A stretch of DNA of 64,000 bases from Toxoplasma gondii ME49 (taxonomy: Eukaryota > Apicomplexa > Conoidasida > Eucoccidiorida > Sarcocystidae). Within the stretch, counting starts at the first letter, position 1; the number at the start of each line of letters is the position of its first letter. The position numbers and the translations under genes are program-made. Below the pieces are notes generated by a model. That model saw only the letters and a list, made by a program, of their open reading frames with translations. It did no database searches and was not told the origin of the DNA. The stretch spans positions 4,685,529 through 4,749,528 of the forward strand of contig NC_031480.1 in assembly GCF_000006565.2 (NCBI RefSeq). The letters run 5' to 3'. Shown here in pieces: positions 13,174 through 24,151 of this stretch.

Positions 13174-14704
13174 TATATAAATATATATAAATATATATAT
13201 ATATATATCTGTTTACTGGAAGGGGTGGATGTGCTGCCTTTACATTTGTACAATGGCAACCTGTGTGCAGGTCTCTCTAATCCGCTTGTGTGTCGTGTGA
13301 TGCGCGTGAACTCTGCATTCATCGACATTAGCTCTCCAGAGTGCTCCGGGTATTGAACGTCTTCCATATCTGGAGACTCTTCGTCGTGCCTCGAGCCTCT
13401 GCATGCGCAGTCGACCCCTCTTCGCGCGGCTCTGAACGGCTGTGTCGAATTCTCGAGTGTTCTACCTTTCTTGAGTTGTGTCGTTTCTTGAATGCGATTC
13501 AGGTCACAGCGAAGCAGTGCGGTACTTCTGCAGTAAAGACGTCCCTGCACTGTTTCTCGGCGGCGGGGGCTACACGCTCCGGAATGTCCCTCGGTGTTGG
13601 GCGACGGAGACAGGCTACGTTCTTGGCCTCTCTCTCAATCCCAGTGAGTCTTTCCGTTTGCCTCTTCCCAGGGAGAAGCGTCGCAGGCATCGCCGAGAAA
13701 AAAAACGCCGACTGTCTCCGAGTTCCGTAGTTCAAGGAAACGCACATGCGGCGCATTTCTCTCTCACTGCGGCGTCGGCGTTGCGCAATGTCGTCCCCCT
13801 CGTCTCATTCGCACTTTGTCTTTCCTTCTGCCTCCGGGGGAACACTCGAAGAACGAGGCGGCATCGCTGCATGTATTTGAAAACGGTTTTGAGGCAAGGT
13901 CCCGACCCGCGGTTCTCGGGTGGGGCGTCTCCAGTGTCTCCACAACTGTCTCTCTGGTGTCGCGTCTGTCTCCTTTTCTCCAGGGAGATGTCTTTTCTCT
14001 GGATGTGGGGTTTCATGTTCAAAGTGCCCACCTTGTGTTTCCACCAAATCCATCATTCTTCTTAATACGGCAACGTCGACAGCCAGAGGTGGTGAATCGA
14101 ACTAAATATGGATACCTCTCTATCGACATCTATATCTATCTATGGGGGAGTCCGTGCTCCAGAGAAAAGGTCTTCTGGACTTCCAAAAAAGCCAAAGAGA
14201 TGGTGATATAAACTGGTTTCTTTCACCCGCCTGCTGAGGTCGAACGTGTATCTGAAAAACGCAGACATCCCGGAAGAGAGCGAGTACGTCGGCTACTACG
14301 GCCCCGACTCGACACTGCATGTACGCACGTCCAACATGGAAAATCGAAATGAAGACAGCTACGTTCAACATGTCATGTAAGTGGAGACGCTCACGAGGAT
14401 ACAGAGCGAGTCACAAAGCTTTTTCACGTCAGCAGGATGCATGCACAGCGACAATACGCGCGTCTACATCAGACCAGGCAGTTCCGTTCTCGCCATGCTC
14501 ACTGCTAACCTCAAATGCCGTCCCGAACCCACATATATATATATATATATATGTATATGTATATATGTGTATATATGTATGTATGTGGTAATTATATATA
14601 TATATATATGGTAGGTGTAGTTGTATATGCAAACATGGATATGTACATTTATATGTATACATACATGTATACTATACCTATCCTTGTGTGTATATATATG
14701 TATG

Positions 14705-14742
<38 letters not shown>

Positions 14743-15272
14743 GCTATGGTGTTAGATACTCAAGAGGCTGTGTACGATTTGATGCGAACGTATGCGTTCG
14801 ATGGTGTCTTTCTTGAGAGATGAAGGGAGTCTTGGTTGCACTTGAGTGTCCAGCTTGAGACGTTCGCTGGTTGCTCTGCGAGGTCTTGTGACTTTTATGT
14901 TTTCAGAGAAAGAATTTCGCAGACACTGAAGGATCATGTGCGCCCCGTTGGCGCCCAGATTAGCGCCAGTGAGTGAAAAAGCGAAGAGAGGGGAGGCCCA
15001 AAGCCGAAGATTAAGACACAAGGAAATCCCGAGAGACAGGGAAGTTGCGGACGTGGTAGAAGAAAATCCAGAGTCGATGGACAAGAAGTAAAGAGTCTGC
15101 AAAGAGGCACTTTACAGGCGCACCCACATGAAGGGGACGCCGCTGCGAAGCTCGAGGGAAAAGCGAGAATGAGAACCCGCAAACACACGCAAGAATTCTT
15201 ATTAAAAGTGTATTTCTCGGTGTGTATACACACGTCCAAAGCTTCACTCAAACAAAGGCATATGTATGTATG

Positions 15273-15303
<31 letters not shown>

Positions 15304-16086
15304 GTGCATCTACGGGTGTCTATATATGTGTTTGAATGAACGTTTATACGTATATACATATGTGGTACATGCGTCCATGTGTGTCGATATATTTACATAT
15401 ATTATGCGGGTACATGTTTATGACTGTGGCTATGTACGTCCGCATTTGTGCGTCAAACTGGATGCGCAGTAAATTGGGGAGAAGCGCACGAAAGGCCTTT
15501 TTTTGAGGACCGTGCGTTTTCCCATTGTTTCTGTGTTCAGATTATTTCCTGGACGATAGCGTGATGGACAAGAGTGATCAAATCCGGGCACTGCTAGCAG
15601 ACGAAGAGGAAGAGAAAGCAAGTAAGTTGCGAAGACGCGAACGAAAAGCAGTGAACTCTGCTTTGGACAACCGTTTCTTCTGCCGAGCCTGTATGTGTTC
15701 TCTCTTTTTGGTGCCTACCTTCCGATCTTTGATGAGTCTTCTGAGTTCTATCCAGACTTTCTTCTTCCTCATTCCGTGTACTACTTATTTACTAGTTGCT
15801 CGTCGTTTATCTATTTATTTGCCGTTTTTCGCAATTATTTATCTCGCTGTCTCTCTGTGCTCGCCACTCGTTTGCCGACCATTCCGAAATCTCTGTAGAT
15901 TTCTCCGTCGCACAGCGTATTCTGATTCTTCTCCCTGTTCCTTCTTCTTCTAGTCTTCTTTCCATTCTGCTTTCCGTTCTTCTTCTCTTCTTCGTGTGTT
16001 TCCTCTCAGTGGACTCGAGTGGAGACGCCGAGGACGCAGACGGCGCTGGACGCTTCGAGGAGATCTCGAACAGGAATCGTGGGTAA
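9006..16086 (+). CDS. HDAC2: Class I (Rpd3-like) histone deacetylase with a large internal insertion
   Basis: A zinc-dependent lysine deacetylase acting on histones. Eleven in-phase exons: 9006-9042, 9903-10015, 10389-11206, 11696-11866, 12456-12609, 12864-12972, 13503-13643, 14265-14376, 14907-14968, 15541-15621 and 16010-16086, about 624 aa. Class I hallmarks appear in order: [19 protein letters not shown], the His pair in AGGLHHGKK, the zinc ligands in [16 protein letters not shown], the ligand Asp in [16 protein letters not shown], and the catalytic Tyr in [14 protein letters not shown]. Residues of roughly 75-270 form a Ser/Pro/Gly/Ala-rich insertion, after DYVDFLR and before the [16 protein letters not shown] segment, where relatives have about 20 residues. 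The two-residue insertion typical of apicomplexan HDAC3 before DCPVF is absent, so this is not HDAC3. The symbol rests on my recollection that the Toxoplasma HDAC2 locus lies near cathepsin B, unverified. The start has an ACCATGG context. Confidence 0.88.
10100..10262. repeat. TATATC/TATATG microsatellite in HDAC intron 2
   Basis: Degenerate TATA/TATG/TGTG repeats lie between HDAC exons 2 and 3. Not coding. Confidence 0.85.
13066..13209. repeat. TATAAATA microsatellite in an HDAC intron
   Basis: About 140 bp of (TA)n broken by regular TAAATA steps, in the intron between exons 12864-12972 and 13503-13643. The ORF crossing it is a repeat artefact. Confidence 0.9.
14530..14745. repeat. TATATG/TATGTA microsatellite in an HDAC intron
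   Basis: Several adjoining (TA)n, TATG and TACA blocks lie between exons 14265-14376 and 14907-14968. Confidence 0.88.
15261..15425. repeat. TATG-rich microsatellite in an HDAC intron
   Basis: TATG and (TA)n repeats about 120-280 bp upstream of exon 15541-15621. Noncoding. Confidence 0.8.
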
Positions 16087-18209
16087 ACAGAACGGAAGGA
16101 GACGAAGAAAAACAGACAGAATGGAAGGAGACGAAGAAAGACAGAAGGAAAGGGAGGCGAAGCAGAAAGAAAGGACACAAAGAAGAAACGGGGACGAGAC
16201 CGAGCAGAGGAGGCGCGACAGGCCCCAGCAACCTCAGAGAGCCGGCGAAAAAGTCGAGTCGCCAGCGCACCGGAAGGGCAGAAAGCAGGAGGATAGGGAG
16301 AAGATGAAGGAAGATGAGGAGCAGAGAATACGGACGAGAAAAGGAACGGAAAAAGAAAGACGAACAGCAGAACCGAGGGCACAAGGGATGAACAGAGAGG
16401 AGGACGGACAAAGTAAGACGAGCAACTGAGAGATGGAGAGAGAGAACTAACGAATTGTAGGAGTGACGCAGGACGTGGTGAGAGGTGGACGAGAGGGCAG
16501 ACTGGACTCGATGAGATGAACGAGATTTTGTTACGCGACAAATCTCGCCTTCTGTGTTCGAAACGAACACACTAGTGAAGTTCGGAAAGGGATACTTTAA
16601 CGTGAGTCGCAAAATACCTTTTCTTTTTTCACGACTTTCGTCGCTCTTTGTCATAAACCTGACTCTTCCAAGCGTGCTTCAGAAACGCTTCAAAACTAGG
16701 AAGAACTCCTGACACCTCTAGAGACGATCAACGGCGCTCGCGCCTTTCAAAAGTGAATGTTGAAGAAAGAAATCCTGTCTTCCTTCAAGTCGATTCGCCT
16801 TGTTTCGAAAAACGATTTTCTCGCTTCTCTCGCGACTCTACAGGCTGCTCGCTCTCACGGTTAACAATACCACCAGCATCCGTGTAGCTCATTATCTACA
16901 TATATCTATATATATCTCTGTCTACGCCTGTTTCGAGTCTGTTGATATTTTTATTCATTTACCTACCTTTGCCTCTGTCTGTTTGTGTATCTGTCTATCT
17001 GTCTATCTATCCATCTACCTATATCTATCTTCTCTCAGCATCTAATCTGTCTGTGTCAATCTATCTACCTATATCCGTCCACATACATACATACATACAT
17101 ACATATATGTCCACATATTGACATTTTTTGACAGTGTTTGGCACATGCCTAGGAACGCATGCACCTGAGAATAAACGACGAGAGTAGAAAACGTAGGAGA
17201 CAAGGACCATGCTGTGTCGTTGATTTGCAGCTCACACGGTACCGCCACCTACCCCCGAGAGGGTCGATTGAAGCCAAGAGCAGCAACGGTCTCTGTTTCA
17301 ACAGAAGTAAAAACGAAAACTAAGTTGGAAATCAGTTCGCGTCTCGAATATCCCAGTTAACGTCTCTTCACATTCTAGGTCCCCCAACAGACGCATCTGT
17401 GTATATAAACCACTAACCAAGTAGATATACATAATCACCTATATATATATATATATATATATATATACGGCTGTCCATATATAAATATATGTATATATAT
17501 ATAGTATGTATTTATGAATATATTTCTGATCGAGCATATGCAGGGTTTGTGTACGCGAACGCAAGATGCCTTCGACAGAAGTTTCTCTTTGCTGTTTTTT
17601 TTTACTGCCTCGTTATGGCTTTCCCAGTTTCAAGGAGCCTGCATGCACAGAGACACGAACAGATCACGGCTCCGCAACGTTCGACAAGATAAAAGAAAAC
17701 AAGGACCAAACATGGACCTAAAGCAAAAAAAAGCCATCTTCTCTTAGGACTGTTCGAGATTAGATGTCCTAGCGTATCTGTGCCACCCTTTCATGTTTTC
17801 ATTTATTCTCCTTGAGCGCAAATCCACCTCACTTCGAACGCAATTCTGCATCTTTTTTACGTATATAAATCTATACACTTATTCATCTATTTCGCTGTAG
17901 ATTTATACGGATTTATAAATAGGATATAGAAATATGGTTACGAATATACATATATATATATATATATGTATATGATACCTACGTAGGTATATTGTGTGTG
18001 GGCATGCATTTGTAATTGCCTGTATGGGCGAATGAACTTATATATTGCTGCGGCTGTGGGAGGTGTGTAGCAAAGGGTATCTTTCGTTTCTGTCTCGAGC
18101 GTCCGACTCCTGCCGATTCAAAAGTGCATGCAGACGTCGCGTCACCGAGGACCATGCAGAGCACGGCTGACGGCGGGAGTGAATCGATTCCAGGGGAAAT
18201 CAGAGAACC
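16087..18209. other. Convergent intergenic region, HDAC to PTGES2-like gene
   Basis: No gene recognised. Purine-rich sequence follows the HDAC stop at about 16090-16430 and is probably 3' UTR. It is followed by TCTA-type repeats at 16900-17110, a TA block at 17411-17515 and another at 17940-17975. A possible alternative last exon of the PTGES2-like gene lies at about 18100-18000. The long frames here are compositional. Confidence 0.6.
17411..17515. repeat. TA microsatellite
   Basis: (TA)n with TATATAAATATATG breaks, in the convergent intergenic region. Confidence 0.85.
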
Positions 18210-20660
18210 TCACCATGCGTTAAGCGCCGGATTCTTGTGTCGCACGGCCTGGAGCACCTCGGCGTTCCGGAGCGCCCTGAGGAAAAAACGCGCAAAATGT
18301 CCAGAGAAAGCTGCGAGAGTGGAACCTCACTTGGCCGTGTCTCTGAATGCTGCGTCTGTCGACTCCCAGCTCGCAGCTCTGCGGTTGCTGGGTCTGTCCC
18401 TTTGCCTCGAGACATGTGCATGGTCGAGCTCTGCCCTGCCTGCATGCAGCGCCATTCCTGTTCACGGCGATGGCACGCACCCACGGCTGTCTCCAACTGT
18501 ATGGACTCAGGGACGGCTCGACGCGCATGCACTCACGGACCCCACATGCACAGCAGGCGTTTGAAGTGTGAATGGGAAGACTTCGAGACGGATTTGCGTT
18601 TCCGTCTTACTGAAACAAGCCGTAGACAACGACGTCGGCAATGTCAGGATTCCTTCCCCCATGAAAAGGACCAGGCGCGCCGCCGGAGTTCCTCACGCGT
18701 TGCATCCACTCGCTGCATGCGTTTTCAAAGGCCTCAGCAGGGTCGGTGATGCCTTGCTTCTTTTTCTGCATGCGAGAAACTGAGAAACATAAAAGTCAAC
18801 CGAGGGGGAAGGAGACGTCGGGGGGAGGGGGGGAGAGACACGGAGAGAAGGGAGATACCCCGAGAAGGAGGGAGAACGCGAGAGAGTGAGAGAAAATGCA
18901 AGAGAGAAGGAACGAAGCCGCACACTTGTCGAAACAACCATCGCAGGCATGCAGTGACCCAAAGAGAGAGAGAAAGGACCCAGCCGGCGCGAGACAGAGA
19001 CGCCTTCCGGAAAACACAAAACGGCTTCCAAACAGCATGCCGGAAGTTGCCAAAAAAACAAAAACGAAGATCGGAAGCCATGCGTCTCGACCCTGGGGCT
19101 CCGGCGTTCGCCAGAGCACCTGCCAGTCGCCTCTTGCAGTGTCTGTTCTCTCTTCGCCGCATCCTCGCAGCTGCTTTTTGATCCAGGCCCCCATCGAGAG
19201 AATTCGTCTGCTGCGCGCTGCGATGCGTGAGTTGAACGACAGCGAGAAGAAAGTGGAGACCGGCGGCCCAGAGAAGGCGCGTTAAAACGCAGGAACTAGA
19301 AGCGCTCTCCACAGACGTGGAACAGAGGAGAAAGACGAGGCAGGCGTCGCAGGCAGACAGAGAGAAGAAGACATGCATGCAGAGCTGCGTGAACCTCGAG
19401 GAAGGCAAGAGCGTCGAGAGAGCCGTCGGGAGACCCTGGAAAGGGAGCGCGCATGCACATTCGCTGCAAAGGAGACGCGACGTATACGCAGAGACTGATA
19501 CCCTTGCGAGAGGCAAGCGCAGGCGCCCCCGCGTACCTGCGAACATCAGAAGCGGGCCGCCAACGCGAACGCTGAGGCGTTCAAGAGGCGAGAAGTTGCT
19601 CAGTGCTGCGATGGAGTCGAAGGCCTTCCAGCTGAGAATGCAAACACACCACCACAGTGAACAGGAGAAGAAATGAGAGAAGAAGGAAGAAAACGAATGG
19701 GCAAGGAGAGAAATACGGGCGGGGGGGGGGGTGAAAGCGAGAAGAAGCAGAAGGGAGAAGCAGAAGAACAAGGGAGAGGGGGACAGAAGAAAAAGACGGG
19801 AGCTGTGATCCGAGGCAAATGACGGATTGAGCAAAATCGCTGGATGCTTCGGGGACTGAATCGACACACGAGATGTCCCTCACCTTGAAAAAAGCGTGGA
19901 ATAGAGACAGGCAGGGAGAATGGGGAGAAAATGCGTGTACGCCCAGTCGATGTCGCGTTCCTCTCCAGGACTCATTTTCCCCGTTCCTGTCTCAGCCGTC
20001 GGTGAGGTGTATTTGTGCATGGCGCACAAACGACGAATGATCTCCCGCGAGTCATTCACCTGGCAAGCAACACAGAGATACAGAGAGAGACAGAGACAGA
20101 AGGCGAGATTTCGCTCTCGTTCTTACGGTGCCTTCTGCTAGGGACGCTCTCAGTAAGATATTCCCCGACTTCGCTAGAGGGAGATCGGAAACAGCGAGAC
20201 GCGAAAAGGAGGTCAGACAGGAAGAGAGAGGAAAGCGACGAAGAGAGAGAGCAAGAGTGAACGTGGAAGCGAGATGGAGGCAGAGAGCAAGGAGACCGGG
20301 AGAGAGAGAGACAAGAAGCAAGAGAGAAAAACAACACACAGAGACGACGGGTGGAACGGACGGGGATCAGCGAAGACGCTGTAGACTGTCGCAACGGCGC
20401 AGACATCCGCCAGTTGTCCATTCGCTGGAGCCAAGAAGAAGCGAATAAAGACATGTCTCAACAGATGCATGCAGTCCTCTCGGGACTCGCTCGACGCGTT
20501 CATTCCCCACAGGCGACGCCACGACACTCTGTCAGCTGCACGTCGACCCATCTTTGTAAATGCGTAAGGAAATACGAAAAAAACCACACGGTCGCACGAA
20601 TGGACAAACGTACGTAGATATATATATATATGTATATATATACGCAGATATTTATTTATA

Positions 20661-20699
<39 letters not shown>

Positions 20700-22925
20700 A
20701 CGTAGAGAGAATGTGCACACACGCGCGCATGTATGGGTCGGAGGACGTTTGCGTTCCTGGAGCAGATCGTGTGAGTTTTTTCAGCCTTTGCTTGGCTTAC
20801 CTGTTCTCCGTCGAGAAGCGCAATGGGGACCTTTTTGTATGTCTTGTCCAGACGAGGATCGTTGAGAATTTCTTTCTTGTTGAAGGGGTGAACCTGCGAG
20901 TTGGAAGCAGAGATCTCTCAAAAGAAGTTTCTACTCTTCACAGACGCCCACATCTGCTTAGATTGAGGCCGACCGAGAACCAAATTTAGAGAGGCGCTCC
21001 CAGCTCCACACGAGACAGACTTCAATGGTGAGGCGCAACAGAGGAGACGAACGAAGCTACTCTGATGAGCTGCTCCACGACCGGCAGACGCAAAAGTCTC
21101 CGTGCATTACTGGAGGCTATTCGACACCGCTTTGTCTCGGCAGGTGACAGACAAGCCAGCGCTCACCGCGTCGAAAGAGGGAGAGGCAAAGGGCAAACGA
21201 CGGCAGACAGGAGAAGAAACGACACCGGAAAGGGGAGAAGATAAAGTCAAAAGAGACAGAATATGGAGAGCGCAAGAGAAATGAAATGGAGAGAGAGCAA
21301 GACAAATGAAATGGAGAGAGAGAAAGAGAAATGAAATGGAGAGAGCACAGAAGAGGAAGTGAGCGTAGGGAAGCAAATAGAATGGAGACAGGAAGAACGG
21401 TGGGAACCCGAAGAAGAAGGCGCCACCAGAGAGAGAGGGAAAGGGTGAGATTGGAAGAAATCGATGGCGGAGAAAGGAGAAAAAGCACAGGTGAACAGCG
21501 GCGCCAAGAGACAGCGAAGCGCGCATGAAGAGAGGCAGTGTGAAACGAGGGGAAGAGACAGCGAAGCGCGAGGAAGGGATCCAGAGGCACAAAAGGGGAA
21601 GAGAAAAAAGTGGAAACCAGCGATAACGTCCACCAGCAGATTCGTGTGAACTGTAGCGCTCGGTGTTCCGGTTCATGCTGTAAGACAAGAGAGTTCTACT
21701 TTGAACTGAGGATTCAAGGAGGCACAGCGACCGTCCTGTCTCCCTGAAATGACCCGCGACTCAGAGCTGTATCTCTCAGAGTCGCCACAGAACTCACAGT
21801 TTACTCACCTCGACGACTTCGTACGGAAGAGCGAAGAAGTCGAAGACAGCGCGTGTGGCGGTGCAGTAGGGGCACACTGCAGGCAGCAGAAGAGAGAAGT
21901 GAAAAGAAATGCGTCTGCGAGAAAAGTCTCGGAAGCGAAACGCATTCAGCAACACCAATGAACATGGCAGACCGCGACGCGAAAGAGCTGGCGCCCACGA
22001 TGCGTTTTACAGCAAGGAACCGGAAGGGACGCACAGAAGGTCCTTTGAAGAGAAGCAGAGGGAGGTGGAAGCAGAAACGAGGTCTCTAAAAAGGGAACGA
22101 CGGAGGTGAACTTGCAGCAGATCTTTCCGAGACAAACACAGGAGACGGAAAGAGACAGGATCCTTTCACGGTAAAAAACATAAAAGAGAAGAAGACCTTC
22201 CTCCGACGAGACCGCGATTTGACACGCTCCGCCTTGCTCTCCCTCTGCGCGTTGAAAAGAGGCCTCCATTCGCTCTGAGGACCGGCAGTTGTCTCTCGAT
22301 GAACGTGGAAGCAGCCGACAACCCCAATGCCTGAGAGTCTTTGAGTGGCGACTCAGGTCTTCTGGACTCCTTGCGTCCTGTAGTTTTCTCACTAAAAGAA
22401 GATCTGCTATTGGTCGCATAAGATTAGCTTTGCTTGTGCGACTGCGCCAACAAAGAGGTCCGGCCTCCGTTGCAACGCTCGAGAAGACTCGCGGCAGCTT
22501 GCGTTTCTTCTCTGAAAGAGGGAGAAAGAGCTCTCCACGAGAATGGTCGTCGACGCACCTGTGTACTGAAAGAGAGTGGGGACCGTGGTAGCTTTCGCAT
22601 CTCCTGCGTCACTCTGGACTTGCGCCTGAGCCGTTGAAAAGCTGCGCGTTTTGTCTGCTCCTCCACGGACCGCGGAGCGAGCCGAGAGCGCCAGTGGCTG
22701 CGAGAAGAGCGGCACAGAGCTCGCACACGAAGAGAGAGAGGAGACAGAGGAAACGGGAGAGACACGAAGAGGCAGGTATCTGTTGCGGAGGAGAGTTGAA
22801 GAGGCAGCTGTCCGCGCGCAGACGAGCAGCGGGGCAACAGGCTTCATGTTGAAGAGGAAGGCTTCACTCCCGAAGGCGGGAGAGGAGAGCGTTGAGGAGA
22901 GACGTGAAGTCAAAGACGTTGTCAT
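18210..22925 (-). CDS. PTGES2: PTGES2-like (membrane-associated prostaglandin E synthase-2 family) glutaredoxin/GST-fold protein, mitochondrial-type
   Basis: The protein has a glutaredoxin-like N domain and a GST C-like domain. Animal PTGES2 can isomerise PGH2 but also binds heme, so the activity here is unproven. Minus-strand exons, all in phase: 22925-22559, 21876-21809, 20893-20801, 20059-19884, 19631-19537, 19217-19120, 18765-18611 and 18276-18210, 372 aa (346 from the alternative ATG at 22847). The first exon is rich in Ser/Arg/Leu and poor in acidic residues, as in mitochondrial presequences. Next comes LFQYTVCPYCTATRAVFDFF with a CPYC redox motif, then ALPYEVVEVHPFNKKEI, KKVPIALLDGEQVNDS, and the C-domain pieces MGAWIKKQL, GGRNPDIADVVVYGLFQ and a short end PALNAW. 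The stop lies immediately after a possible GTGAGG donor, so a longer spliced C terminus is possible. It is divergent with NAXE. Confidence 0.85.
20612..20702. repeat. TA microsatellite in a PTGES2-like intron
   Basis: (TA)n with TACGCAGATATTTAT breaks, between exons 20893-20801 and 20059-19884. Confidence 0.85.
21276..21350. repeat. Minisatellite, three 25-bp copies
   Basis: Three head-to-tail 25-bp units (21276-21300, 21301-21325, 21326-21350) share the core AAATGAAATGGAGAGAG with a few substitutions. They lie in the intron between PTGES2-like exons 21876-21809 and 20893-20801. The surrounding 21180-21600 is purine-rich on the plus strand. Confidence 0.8.
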
Positions 22926-24151
22926 CTTGTCTCTAAAGACGAAACGTGAAAAGGATCGCAGGTGCAGTGCTCGAGGGTCGACTTCGAGTCTTTGTTGCCA
23001 AAGAGCCGGAGAGAGACAGGGGAGAGAATGCGGCGACAGGAAACAACAAGGAACCTGTGGGAAACAAGTGCAAGGAGAACTCAACTTGCGTCTGCGGAGA
23101 CAGTGAGAAGCGCCAGCGAAACGCTCTTGGACCTGCCACAAAGTGCCGCGGACTCGCCAAAAGAAGAACTGCATGCAGGTGGACCCACCGCTCGCTCAGC
23201 TGTACGTACACCCGAGAGCGGTGTCGGAAATTCGCTTCTTCCGCCGACTTGTCTCTTCTCAGGCTTTCTTTGACGGCGCCACAGACACCGGGGAAGAACG
23301 CGTCACCACGCGGCAGCCACTGCGACTGGCTCCCGTTCCTCTCGCAGCTTTTGGAAGTCGACGCACAAAGGCAACAACGCGCTCGCCGTTCAACCTGCAA
23401 GGAACGCGCAAAAGCGTTTAACATCTCGCGCCTCCGGGCACAGACTCAAAGCGCCGCACACCGCCCAGCACAGAAGAGTTCGAGAGTTCTATCGAGAGAA
23501 GATAGCAGAAAAGTGAAGGATAGAAGGGAGGAAACGAAGAAAAGAGCGTTCTACTTCAGAAAGGAAAGTTCATAAAAAACTGGGTCGCCCGCGTCTCCGC
23601 GCCGTCACACGCGTCCCTCGGCGCTTGACACACTCGAGCTTTTTTACACACAAAAGCTCGCCTCAAGTTTTTCGCCAAAAACTCCACTTCGTTTCAGCCG
23701 CTTTTCGCGTTTTCTCGTGAGCGACAAGGAACTCTTTCACGGCTCTCCCGCCGTTCCTTGATTGCGGGTCACCTCAGTTGGCTCGTTCCCCTTCCGTTCT
23801 CTTGTCTTTGCTCGCTCTTCTTTTTGTGTACACGTGTGTGCTCTTCTTGATCTCCGTCTCGCTCTCTTTCCTGCTCTCTTTCTCCCGCCCCCTTCCCTTC
23901 TCTCTCCTTGTTCGCTGTTTCCTCGATTTCCTCACTCGGGCCTTGTTCGCATTCCTCCGAGACTCCGGCAGTGGCTATGCCTGTCTCTCTCCTCGAGGAC
24001 TGTCTCCAGTTTCCTCTCGCCGTCTTCCGTGAAGTAGAACGCGCAACATCCGCCGGTCTTGTTCTCTCTCTTTCTGCGTCTGCCAAGGAAGAGACTCAGC
24101 AGCGAGTCGCTTCGTCGCCCTCGTGCAATCCACGGCGCATGTGGGGTGCCG
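22926..24151. promoter_or_regulatory. Divergent intergenic region, PTGES2-like and NAXE
   Basis: About 1.2 kb between the predicted starts. It contains a TGTACGTACA palindrome at 23201-23210, a TGCATGC near 23170, and a C/T-rich tract at 23780-24000 reading toward NAXE that probably forms its 5' leader. No protein family recognised. Confidence 0.5.

Noticed and set aside
9006..16086. Assignment of the deacetylase as HDAC3
   Set aside because: The two-residue insertion expected before DCPVF in apicomplexan HDAC3 is absent and a large insertion not known for HDAC3 is present.
15807..16654. Overlapping long minus-strand frames after the HDAC end
   Set aside because: Leu/Ser/Phe-rich text from purine-rich 3' UTR and intron sequence, with no conserved motif.
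20340..20450. Candidate exon (GQLADVCAVATVYSVF) in the PTGES2-like gene
   Set aside because: Direct joining of exons 20893-20801 and 20059-19884 gives LLDGEQVNDSREI in phase and matches the family without it.
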